64,000 bases of DNA from Rhododendron vialii (Eukaryota; Streptophyta; Magnoliopsida; Ericales; Ericaceae). The stretch is from contig NC_080568.1 in NCBI RefSeq assembly GCF_030253575.1, positions 7,613,501 through 7,677,500 of the forward strand, read 5' to 3'. The translations under genes and the position numbers were made by a program. Shown here piece after piece: positions 46,501 through 57,109 of this stretch; within the stretch, counting starts at the first letter, position 1; each line of letters starts with the position of its first letter. Below the pieces are notes generated by a model. That model saw only the letters and a list, made by a program, of their open reading frames with translations, ran no database searches and was not told the DNA's origin.

Positions 46501-48833
46501 ATCCTCTTATCAATAGAAGCATTACAGAGAGATTTTCAGAACTTGCCAACAAAGAGACAAGCACTGGTTTCATGATAGTTAAGATTTCTAGAAAACTCAA
46601 ATAAGAAGATTCTATTCATGTCGCACTGGTAAAAGCTACACTAAGAACCTCAGCTCTAGATATTTACGGCTACCTGTAATAAACAAATTTTTCAAAATTG
46701 CAAAGAGCAGCATCTTCAAAAAAAAATCAGTCTAACAAGTGCAATTCTCACCCCCAGCTACAAAAAAACAAAGGGTACAGACTACTTGCAAACAAGCCAA
46801 AGGAGAATGAAGAATCTATACAGTACAAGCCAACCTTGAACGCACTAAGATCATGCACGGTTTTGGTTTTAGTCCAAAAAGTAAATATGGAACTTTTGAA
46901 TGAGATTTTGTGACTTACATTTGAGTTCGTGTCCACTTTTATGTCAGTGGTGATGTTCTTATTCTTCAGCTGGGTGGAAACATCCGCCAAAAACAACTCA
47001 CCTTTCTTAGTTCCTGATGATGTAATGGCCTGGACATGGAAAACAAAGAAGATCAGACATTTCGAGAGGAGCATCCATCATCATCTACAAAGTTCTAAAG
47101 TGGAACAGATATTAGGAGGACAAAACCAGATCATAATTAATTGCGAAAATGCTTGGACATGCATATAAGACTAATGTTGCATTACATAGTGTAAACACAT
47201 CAATACCTACGCTCACATTTTATAGTACCATTTAACGACGGCAATTTAACCACTCACCCCTATAGGAGCGGTTTCTGGCCATGTTCGGACCTGAAAGGTT
47301 GGGGATGGTATCGAAATGAAAATCACCAATGGTTTCAGGTCGGGAACAGTGTGAGTATCCCGCTCCTATACACTCCCGGAACTGGTGCACCCCCGTTGAA
47401 CTTTTATATATCTTAACATATATGATTTCCATTTTCTTTAAACATCACCAATAAGTATATTACTGTATGCTCTCTCCGTCTTATATTCATCCCCTCAGCT
47501 ACTCCCTGTTTGCAGGTCCGACAGGGAGCTAACTGAACTATTTGCACCTCACAACTCGCTCTAAAATCGATAAAGTGAAATTTGGATACCTTTGCATCTT
47601 TATGAAGAGCCACGAGGTGTCTTAAATACCTACATCCCTTTCTCAAAGACCCAACTACCATCATATTTTGAACCTTTATCAGATATACTCATCAATATCC
47701 ATTGCAAATGGCGAAGCGATGAGCCCTGACAATCAACTAATCATTCGATCTTCTTTCTCAAACTACTAAGTCCTCAAACTTCTTTGAAACGACAACCAGA
47801 CTCAAGGTCTGGGCAAGTAATTGAAGTAGAATACATCTGAGAGTTTAACTTCACATGCATGCTACAAAGGAGCAGAATACCTAATGCAGTGAATATGGCA
47901 TTTGGGAAGTGGGAACACTAAATCAATGTAGGATTATAGTTTCACTCATTGATGTTGAATCCCAACTACAGCACCAAGTAATTAAAGTAGAAACATCTGA
48001 GAGTTGAACTGCTATTAAAGAGTAGAATACCCAAAGGAGTCAATAAGGAGCAGAATACCGAAACCCCTGTAGTACTATAAATCCATTCATCAATGTTGAA
48101 TCCCAAATGAAACCACATTCGCCTAATCTTTTTAATAGCTAAATAAAATAACTAAAGAAAAGGAAGGAGGTGAATGTTTGGCCACATATTTTCAACACCC
48201 AAACCCTATTTATGCATACAATTCTATCCCCAAAAATATTTTGCCTTCAACAAAACATCCATTCCGCATAGAGGAAGAAACAAGTTACTCAATTTGGTTT
48301 CTGCATCAGGAAACAAAACCAAAAGCAAAAACATACAAACCCTACGACTAACAAATAGTTTACGAACACAATTTTAGAACAGAACTCCAGACACAGCATT
48401 GTCCAAGGCTGTTTGTGTCCGAGGCCATTTGATCCACAAGCATCAAACGATTACAAGCATAGTTGTGTCCGAAATTGTGTTTTAAAGTTGTGTTCCTAGC
48501 ATTACTCAACGACTACAGGACCAGGTAGCTAAGTCATCCAATTATTTATCAAATCAAATGCAAAAATCTACGCGAGGGAGGATGGAAACGGAAACAATCA
48601 GTTTTTAATTTCCTTTCCTCCGTATTCTCAGCAACCAAACGGGCCTAAATCAAAGGAACCGAAATAAACCTTTTTACTTTTTATTTTTGATAAGTACGAA
48701 GGAACCGAAATAAATCGTCCTTGTGTCACACTCAATTTCGAATTTCTTTTCCTCAATCTTATCATCGACCTGTTGAATCCCCAAGTTATGACATCCAAAC
48801 AGATACAAAAACATAAACACACGTGCGCGCGCG

Positions 48834-48875
<42 letters not shown>

Positions 48876-49120
48876 CACGACTCCGGTAGAGGTGTAGGTA
48901 GTGATAGTGAACTTGTGGTCGCCCTGGTAGTCCTTGTACAGAAGATCTGATACAAAAACACACAAATACATACATAAACACACACACATCGATAAACACG
49001 CCGTAGGTATAAGAAGGAAATCGATAGTGAAACGGAGAAATGAGAAGGCGATTAGAGAGAGAGAGAGAGACCTCTGGCCTTCTTGCCGATGTCGGAGTAG
49101 AGACCTGGACCTTTCCCCAT
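43573..49120 (-). CDS. VDAC: Mitochondrial outer-membrane porin (VDAC)
   Basis: Voltage-dependent anion channel: a 19-strand beta barrel passing ATP, ADP and other metabolites through the mitochondrial outer membrane. Six exons join in frame to 276 codons, the usual size: 49072-49120, 48879-48946, 46919-47029, 45024-45110, 44709-44917, 43573-43879; all introns are GT-AG. It starts [20 protein letters not shown] and has the N-terminal helix, [29 protein letters not shown], the porin signature region [20 protein letters not shown] and the end [12 protein letters not shown]. No defect is seen and it is probably expressed and functional. (CT)n tracts occur in the 5' leader (about 49145-49175) and directly after the donor of intron 2 (48836-48872). 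Which VDAC paralogue it is cannot be decided. Confidence 0.96.
45960..46345. repeat. 278-bp spaced direct repeat in VDAC intron 3
   Basis: CCAATTGGCAATGAGTGGAG occurs at 45974 and again at 46252. Similarity includes TTAAGTGATCTCCCATTCC against TTAAGTGATCTTCCATTCC. Non-coding. Confidence 0.8.
47817..48115. repeat. About 163-bp tandem duplication in VDAC intron 2
   Basis: GTAATTGAAGTAGAATACAT near 47816 recurs as GTAATTAAAGTAGAAACATC near 47977. Later parts (TTGATGTTGAATCCCAA against TCAATGTTGAATCCCAA) keep the same spacing. Confidence 0.75.
48834..48872 (-). repeat. (CT)n tract at the intron 2 donor of VDAC
   Basis: In gene orientation the intron starts GTGAGT and runs directly into about 18 CT units, then CGGCGCGCGCGCACGTGTG. 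The repeat therefore abuts the splice donor. Confidence 0.9.
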
Positions 49121-49140
49121 CGCCGCCGCTGCGAAAACTT

Positions 49141-49144
<4 letters not shown>

Positions 49145-49176
<32 letters not shown>
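49145..49176 (-). repeat. (CT)n tract in the VDAC 5' leader
   Basis: About 16 CT units on the coding strand some 25 bp upstream of the ATG. CT-rich leaders are common in plant housekeeping genes. Confidence 0.85.
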
Positions 49177-49179
<3 letters not shown>

Positions 49180-49180
<1 letters not shown>

Positions 49181-50890
49181 GTAGAGAGAGAAAAGGAGAC
49201 TAAACCAGGGGTTCGTTGTTTTTTTCCAGACGGGGAGAATCAGCATATGTGAAGTAGATTCGAGTTGCGGATCAAAAAAAAAAAAGTAGATTCGAGTTCT
49301 TTTTTCTTTTTTCTTTTTTTATTAAAATAGTTATAATTTGTGGAAGAAGAAAAAAAAACCCGACTACCCGAGTCGTTTTCGCGTGGGTTTTCACGTTGCT
49401 TGGGGGAGGGGTTCGTGGGACCACCGTTGGATTATTTCTGGCTATTGGAATTTGATCAAAAAAATGATAGAAAGAGCCTCAAGGGTTAGGTCTATTTTGG
49501 CTAAATTATTTTTCTTTTGTTTTCATTCAATTTTTTTTTTAGGATGGTTTAGTTTTGCATTATGGTTTTGTGGAATATTGATTCGCCTTAACGAAAGTAA
49601 TTTAAAAAATAAAATTTGTGTTCAAGACTAAATTTTTTTGAATTAAAAACAAAAATAATTCAAAACAATTTTTTCGCTTGTTCAAAAAAAAATTATTTTT
49701 TGCATTTATTCAAAAAATAATTTGTTTTTAACGTAATTCTTTAATTTTTCGATTCCTCCTGTCTCGATGAACCAATAATTCACAACAAATTGAAGCAAAA
49801 CTTGTAAATAAGGAAAAAATTTGAATAAAATTTAAAGTTGATGGGTTGCTCCCTACACAATTGACTATGGTTCTATTCTTGAGGTCAGATCTCAAGAAAG
49901 TAATTTCTTATGAGTTTTCTTGTCCTAGCGTGACCTTTAACTAGATTGGGTAGGGACTAAGCAAGGCGCACGTAAGCTGGCTTAGACATTCGACCTTCAA
50001 ATCCAAAAGAAAAAAAAAATAGATAGAAAGACTGCAAGAGCATGTTTGATTACCGAATTGGGTGAGAGATTATTGTTTGCCGATAGGAAAAGTGAAGTGA
50101 TTTTGGCACTCGACTTTTAACTAGTGGCACTCCACTTTTTATTTTACAATTTCACATAATCAAGACACTAAGTAAAGTGTCAAAATCAATTTCCAAGAAA
50201 AAGTCGACGAGAGATTATTCGATGCCGCGGCCCGGTCTGTGGTGTCCAAGTTTCTTTGCGGTGCAGTTGATATACATACGTTGCCTTGTCCTCCAATAAA
50301 TGATATCCCCACTAGTCAAGCTCAACATGTATTCTTAAAGTTGCCTTTATGGACGCTTTTAACACATGATTAATGCTTTTTTGAGAGGCTAAAACAAACA
50401 AAATTCATTGCTTGGTTTGTTTTTTGGTTGCGTAACTTTTCTTCAATCATTGGTAGCATGAATTAGAAGAATAAAAAAATTTCATCCGGAAAGAGTAGCA
50501 TTATTGTTCTGTTGCGCATAATTTGCACATTCTTTTTTTTTTTTTTTCAAACGGAATAGATTAATAATTTGTGCACTCGATATCTTAAAAAATCCCGTTA
50601 TTATGGATATATTTGGAAAATACTGCCAGCGCTGGGCTGTGCACCCTTATCCTTTTTTACCCGTACCTGAAGACTTGTCATATGCTACTCAAAATCACGA
50701 TGCTGACAATATCTTTCGCCCGAATTGGCCTGCAAAAACAAGCCTTGGGCGGGTTTGGGCCCAAAACCCGAACTCTGGAGTATTTTGCTTCATTGGTAGC
50801 AGTGGCTCGTGGAGCATAAGTAACTTACTCTATGTACAGTATCTCTGACCTAAACAAAAAACTCATTTCCATACTAATATTGCAGAAAGT
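49180..50890. other. Intergenic, VDAC upstream side; MITE remnant
   Basis: The first few hundred bases probably include the VDAC promoter. A diverged family-A hairpin element spans about 49495-49835 (GGTTTAGTTTTGCAT on the left, AGCAAAACTTGTAAATAAGG on the right). No gene seen further on. Confidence 0.5.
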
Positions 50891-51162
50891 CTACACACAT
50901 ACAATCTGTGCACAGATTTCGTTGTGGGGCCCACCAGGGTCCCACACAAATCATCCGAGCCGTTCATTAAATGTAAAATATTTTTTCAAGGTTCTTCGTA
51001 AAAAAATAAGCTCAATCCGATATCTATAGGTGCTCTAGCCAACCATATAACTTTTCATTATCCGAAAATCTAAATGAAAAGTTAGATGGTTGGATGAAGC
51101 GCCTGTGGGACCCGTGATGGGCCCCATAATGAAATCTGTGCACAGATTGTCTGTGTGTGTAG
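50891..51162. mobile_element. MULE-type MITE with about 55-bp inverted ends
   Basis: The left end is CTACACACATACAATCTGTG, then CACAGATTTCGTTGTGGGGC. The right end, inverse-complemented, is CTACACACACAGACAATCTG, then TGCACAGATTTCATTATGGG. 272 bp, non-coding. Inverted ends this long suit a Mutator-type MITE, but I see no clear 9-bp target duplication. Confidence 0.7.
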
Positions 51163-51170
51163 CAGGGCTC

Positions 51171-51340
51171 ATCACTTCAGCGCGCGAAACAAACATATCT
51201 TTGCATGCTTACAAAAAAAAAATTCACAACATCAGGAGGTTAACAAGGATAGCTTCTGCGATCTAGTTCAATCTCTTCAATCCTGCTCCATCACTTCGGC
51301 GCGCGAAACAAACATATCCTTGCACTCCTGCAACTCACTC
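51171..51340. repeat. 118-bp spaced repeat with GCGCGCGAAACAAACATATC
   Basis: CATCACTTCAGCGCGCGAAA at 51171 recurs as CATCACTTCGGCGCGCGAAA at 51289. The shared segment runs about 40 bp, and both copies continue with CTTTGCA/CTTGCA. Confidence 0.8.
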
Positions 51341-51905
51341 TAATTTCTTCAGCACATTTTACTGCATGCTATCAGCCCGTTGTGAACTAGGGGACTTTTG
51401 TTACAACCCGTTCGGATTACGAGAAAGAGGCCGGAAAAAAAAAGAAAGAAGAATCTCATCAAATCTGACCATTTTTTTTTAAAAAACACGATCAAGAAGG
51501 ACCCTTTTATACTCTACAGTTTGAGTCTAGCTCCTCTCCAATCCTTCAAAGAGGATGGGATTGGAGAATACAATTTTAGGCCGAAAAAAATTATTTCCGA
51601 GCTCACTTCAATGATCGAGACAGTTAGAGTTTGGTCGTCTCTAAAAATATATAATACTTTCACTAGTATTTTGGCTATACGTAGCTTCATCTCTTTTTGA
51701 CCGTTAGAGTGGCTAGATGCATGGTTCAAGTAAAGTTCTATTTACTCTCTACCTAGGCCATTGTAATCCTCTTATATGTTTTGCCCCAAATAGAATTAGT
51801 TGAAAAGGTAGTTAATAACTGTTGACCACCAAACATAGGAGTGGTTTTCCATTCTTCCCGCCACAGAATCTGAGCTTCCTTTGCATTTGGTGACCCAATA
51901 TGGTA

Positions 51906-51913
51906 TTATATAG
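51906..51913 (+). promoter_or_regulatory. Probable TATA box of the pectate lyase gene
   Basis: TTATATAG stands about 120 bp upstream of the start codon, which would allow a leader of about 90 bp. Called on motif and distance only. Confidence 0.5.
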
Positions 51914-52032
51914 AACCATGCCTCTTCGAGTCTTTCCGACAGAGGCCAAGCGAATCACTCTCAGGCTGGTGATTCGCTTGAAAAAGAAAAAGAAAAAAGA
52001 AAACAAAATAGACATCGACCAGATAATATATA

Positions 52033-55000
52033 ATGGGGGCCGCGCTTGTTTTTTTGGTGTCTTTAGTTGTGATGATCCCGGCTTTACATGCGCATATCGG
52101 AGAATACGATGAATATTGGCAGAATAAGGCTAACGAGGCCAAAAAGGCCGCCGCTGAGACCTTTAACCCTAACCCTGAGGACGTCATCAATAACCTTAAT
52201 AAGGATGTTATCTTGTAAGTGTTAATATTTATTTATTTTTATTTTTTTTATGAAAAACTCGGTAACTCAATGTCCAGACATAAGCAAAAATACCACATGG
52301 TACTCTGGGAATCCATGATAATTTTCCCGTACGGGTCCTGGAAGAACTTTGGATTTCGATTGAAATGCTCAATACACTATAACATATAGTACGAGTTTTT
52401 TGTATAAGATAAGAGTTATTTTTGTAAATCATTTCCCTTTTTTATTCATGTAGCACCTTGAAAGGTACCAACGGCACAAGGAGGAGCCTTAAAAAGTACA
52501 ACGGCGCATGCTTGGCGACGAACCCCATAGACCGGTGCTGGAGGTGTCAGCCTGATTGGATGGAAAATAGGAAAAGACTAGCAGATTGTGCCAAAGGCTT
52601 CGGCCACCGAGCCATCGGCGGAAAGATGGGGGAATTCTATACGATAACGGACCCCTCGGACAATGATATGGTCAATCCCAAGCCAGGGACCCTTCGCCAC
52701 GCGGTGACCCAGCCGCAACCCTTGTGGATCATCTTCGCGTACTCGATGACCATCAGGCTCAACCAGGAGCTCATCATGGCTAGTGACAAGACCATTGATG
52801 CTAGGGGCGTCAACGTCCACATTGCCGGCGGGGCCGGTATCACCATCCAGTTCGTCCAGAACGTCATCATCCACGGCCTCCACATTCACGACATTGTTCC
52901 CGGATCGGGTGGCCTGATTAGAGACTCGGTCGGCCACATCGGTCTGAGGACCAGAAGCGACGGGGACGGGATTTCCATCTTCGGCGCGGCCAACCTTTGG
53001 ATCGACCACGTTTCGATGTCCAATTGCGCGGACGGGCTCATTGATGCTATTGAGGGATCAACTGGTATCACCATCTCCAACTGCCATTTCACTAAGCATA
53101 ATGAGGTACATTCATCAAAGATCTAAATCTCAATAAACAAAAACATGTTATTAGCTAACATTATATACCCCTCAAATACACTGTTTTCCAATTTTGTTTT
53201 TTTGAAAGGAAAAAAAAAATTCATTAATCTTTGAAACTGTTAAAAATGCCAATAGGAACAAGGAGAACGGCATCAAACTCTTAACAAAGTTTAAAAAAAA
53301 ATTATGCCCAGTTCGAAACCCAAACTCTTGATTGGCAAGATACTAATCAAGGAAACCCAAAAGGGACAAAGCCCACACGTAACGGGCCAAAACTCAAGAC
53401 ACCTATTGGGACAAGCGCAACCCAAAAACCAAAAACCAAAAAAAATACTGACTCTAATTTTGTTGCAACGGTATTCGAGTGCATTTTCAGTCATTGGATC
53501 ACGTAGAACTTAGTGCATTTCGCACCTTTAAACGACGCGTGAGAATCTTGCGAAAATGAGAAGATTCCTACGCGATTCAAAGGCCGAAAATCGTATCGGA
53601 AAAACCGAAACGGGCAAAACTTGGGTACAGAAGATTTTGAAGAATCAAGAGCATCTCTAATTCTTACCCATTTTATTACCCATACCCAAAATTTGAGTAA
53701 AAAGCTTAAAAACCTCTCTCTATAATGTTGTACCTATTTTGAGTTCTACCTATTTTCTCATCCAAATTTGGGGAGACTCAAACACATACCCATTTTTTTC
53801 AAAACCTATTTTCACTCTCATTAATTAAAAATTTGTCACTTATTAATTACAAGTATGTCATTCAAGAATAGATTTAGATACAAATATGAGTTTAGCAATG
53901 GAGAGTCTTACCCAAATCAAGCTTTTGACTCAAATTTCTACCCAAATTTAAGTGAAAAAAAGGGGTAAGGATTGGAGATGCTCTTAGCCAGACATAAATC
54001 TAGACAAAGGATTAGTATTTGAATTGAGTTGAGTTGAGATGATGCAGGTGATGTTGTTTGGAGCAAGTGATGCGTATTCGGGTGACGAGATAATGCAAAT
54101 TACAGTTGCGTTTAACCATTTTGGACAAGGGTTGGTCCAGAGGATGCCAAGGTGCAGATGGGGTTTTGTTCATGTGGTTAACAATGACTACACTCATTGG
54201 CTCATGTATGCCATTGGTGGCAGCACTCATCCCACCATTATCAGCCAGGGCAACCGATTCATTGCCCCTCCCAACGCTTTTGCCAAGGAGGTACGTACTC
54301 ATTTTGATGACTAATTAGACCCCGTTCTGCTCAACTTCTTATTTTTAAGTACTTATTTTTCGTTTTATGAGACAATTCATTCTCTTACGTTACATCACCT
54401 TTAGTTAGTCACTTGTTTGTTTTGGCTACGATAACTTTTTTTTATTTTATCAAAAAACGAATAGAGAAACGTATTTATTGTAGTTTTTGGTAATTTTTAC
54501 TCTTTAATCAGATTTTATTTCAGCGGGAAAACATTTTTATCGTCATATTTTAAGACTAGTACGATGATGAAAATATCTTAGAGCATAAAATAAGTACGTA
54601 CTCTTCATCGTTCAAAAATTAGGGTTTTCCTTTGATGCAAAAAGTTTTCCATACTTAATGACAACGTCACTTTTTCAACATCAATTTTCATCCTACACCA
54701 TAACGCTGATGGTGCTGGTGATAGTTGGCACCACCATTACCACAATTACAACCACCAATTTCATCTTCAAAGGTCGCCATCAAACACGAAAGCATTTTTA
54801 TCGGAGAATCAGATGTTTGTCAACAGAAAAATTAAATTAAGCACTAGTAAAATGTTTTCGGAAGCAAATATTTTTAGCTGAAACAAACAGATACTATCTA
54901 GTTGTTCTGCACGTGATGCAGTACATACATACATGCATGCATCAAACTATTCCGAACAGAATGATCAATATTTCGGTGTTATTCAGGTGACCAAGAGGGA

Positions 55001-55214
55001 TTACGCCGAGGAGAGCGAGTGGAGGAATTGGGAATGGAGATCAGAGGGGGATATTATGCTGAATGGAGCATTCTTTGTTGAATCAGGGACACCAACATAT
55101 GCTAGCAAGATTACCTCAAGGACAGACATGCTGAAGGCAAAACCGGGGAGCTATGTGTCAAGACTAACCCGGTTCACCGGTCCACTTGACTGCAAAAAAG
55201 GCCTACCTTGTTAA
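52033..55214 (+). CDS. Pectate lyase (PL1), secreted
   Basis: Cleaves de-esterified pectin by beta-elimination in the cell wall; needs calcium. Four exons join in frame to 434 codons: 52033-52214, 52454-53105, 54048-54290, 54987-55214, all GT-AG. A signal peptide ([20 protein letters not shown]) has a likely cut after ALHA. An N-terminal pectate lyase segment ([23 protein letters not shown]) is followed by the beta-helix: [23 protein letters not shown], calcium-site region [20 protein letters not shown], and the catalytic region [18 protein letters not shown]. The end, [12 protein letters not shown], is conserved. Resembles pollen-expressed plant lyases (LAT59-like), but expression is not visible. 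Intron 2 holds a MITE. No defect seen. Confidence 0.95.
53649..53983. mobile_element. MITE in pectate lyase intron 2
   Basis: The left end is GAGCATCTCTAATTCTTACC and the right end, inverse-complemented, GAGCATCTCCAATCCTTACC, about 24 bp matching. 335 bp, non-coding. GAGCATCTCCAA ends are very common in plant PIF/Harbinger-like MITEs. A partial end of the same type is at 29769. Confidence 0.78.
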
Positions 55215-56300
55215 ATTCATTTCCATCCCCTTTTTTGGTTCATTTTTTTGATAGGTATAATCTTGAATTAAAATGATGAAAGTTGGGTTTTATTATAGTT
55301 GGGAATCGATTTGTAAAAGGGGATATGAGTTGGCTTTTGTCATTTTTTCAATCTTGATTATTCCTAATAACATGAATCAAGAGTGTTCTATAATACATAT
55401 ATTAACTTTATGCAAATCTTGCAAAAGCATTTTTTAGGATGGATGATTTGCATATCTTCTTGGATTCTTTTTTTTTTTTGGTCTTGAATTTGGTAATTTT
55501 CCTTTGTTGTTATTAGAGTTGAGGATGTATTTGTATCTCTTTGAGAACACTTGTAAAAACTCTTTTATCTATTTGTGAAGTTCTCTTTTTGCCCCAAAAA
55601 AAAAAAAAATTGTATATTAACTTTATGCTGGTGTGGAGTGGCTTAAGTAGCTATATCAGGACTCTCGGCCATTGTGCAGTTGGAGCGACTGATATGATGA
55701 GTTTCCCCAGCACGCTGACTTTAGAAATCAAATGACCAGGTCTTGGAGATTTTTGAAGTTGTGTTTGGGTGATGAATTTATCATATGAAAAGAAATGATA
55801 AAAGAATCAAGCAAATGAATTAAATGGAATAATTTAGCACTCTCTTTTTTAACAATGTTTTGTTTTACCATATTTTGTTTTTAATTAGTGATTTTGTGTT
55901 TACTTTTACTTAAGAGAATTCACAAAATTTACCTTTCATTTGCTACTGGAAACTAATAAAAGAAAGGTAATTTATACTTTCATTTAGGACAATAAGAGTT
56001 AGAGGAGTGTAACTGTATGAAATAGGAGTGTGTGTAACTGTATGAAATAGGAGTGTCGAAACTATCTTCGTAGAAAATCATGCCTAGAAAGACATTCTAG
56101 CCGTGATAGCAAGTTCATGAACATCTTTCACCATTACACGATTAATTTTAGAGATGTTACGCTCATCAAAACAAGTAGACATAGAAAGTAAATCCGAAAA
56201 TAAAAAACCAAGTGGCCATTCCAAAGCTTGTTTCCGCTTCAAGTCCTAGAGCAAAGTCAAGCAATCGGTGTAAACATTAACACGGAGAGAGTGAGATCGA
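55215..56300. other. 3' flank of pectate lyase; no gene seen
   Basis: AT-rich; the 3' UTR probably extends into it. A short repeat (ATGAAATAGGAGTGT) occurs near 56010-56055. No coding recognised. Confidence 0.45.
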
Positions 56301-56375
56301 AAACACCATTATTGGCAATAGTGTCCCGAGGGAGGAGTTTAGAGGCCTTATAGTAGCACGGACTTCTTTTTCTTT

Positions 56376-56830
56376 CTAGGTCACACGAAGGGGGCCAGTC
56401 CAAGATCGTACTGTTCCTCTCAAAAGACAACAGACGCTCTCAACGCGCCTCAATTTGATTGAGATGATGGAAACAAGAGTTCTTCCACACGTGCCACATA
56501 CCCAGCAGGAAATGCCAAAGTCGCTAGAAAACCAGTAGAACCATTTTCCAAAACAACCCCATCTGATCGCACCATCACCCAACCAGCTCCCAAATCAGTA
56601 GAACCATTTTCCAAAACAACCCCATCTGATCGCACCATCACCCAACCAGCTCCCACCTTCCGGTTGCTTCTGTCTCAGGCTTCATCAGTCACCACCCGTA
56701 CCCCAGCTGCATAATTCCCTTCTCGGATTCATCCCTCAGGATACATAACCCAGACATTGGCCGTGCCAAATTAATCCATTCCAAAAACCAATCCATAAAA
56801 TTTGGCCTATGTGGTTCTATGTTCCAACAC
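56376..56830 (-). mobile_element. LINE-type RNase H fragment with a 63-bp tandem duplication
   Basis: On the minus strand the reading includes FMDWFLEWINLARPMSGL, then GAGWVMVRSDGVVLENGST twice in tandem, then LATLAFPAGYVARVEEL. This resembles the reverse-transcriptase-associated RNase H region of plant non-LTR elements. The duplication starts CAGTAGAACC at 56533 and again at 56596, exactly 63 bp (21 codons), so the frame is kept. Other stops interrupt it; it is debris. Confidence 0.6.
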
Positions 56831-56855
56831 TAATTGCGGAAACACACACAGATTC

Positions 56856-56856
<1 letters not shown>

Positions 56857-56913
<57 letters not shown>
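56857..56913 (+). repeat. (GA)n microsatellite
   Basis: About 28 GA units, pure. Confidence 0.95.
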
Positions 56914-56918
<5 letters not shown>

Positions 56919-57109
56919 ATGTTCAACATCCACCCACCACTTGAACATTTACCATAAGAAGAGAATCAGTCAACAACCTCAAGAATAGAATCACAAACCA
57001 TGATTTGCTTTGCGACATAAAAATAAACACAACTATGCAGCTGTATATATATATGATATGCAGCTGTATATATATGAACCACAGTGCTTGTTATTGACAT
57101 ACATAAAAT

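Noticed and set aside
48628..48999. Minus-strand open frame with poly-SL residues overlapping VDAC exon 2
   Set aside because: It is intron read-through of the CT repeat; the splice donor at 48878 ends the true exon.
52578..53009. Minus-strand open frames across pectate lyase exon 2
   Set aside because: Antisense shadows of a conserved beta-helix coding region; no family resemblance.
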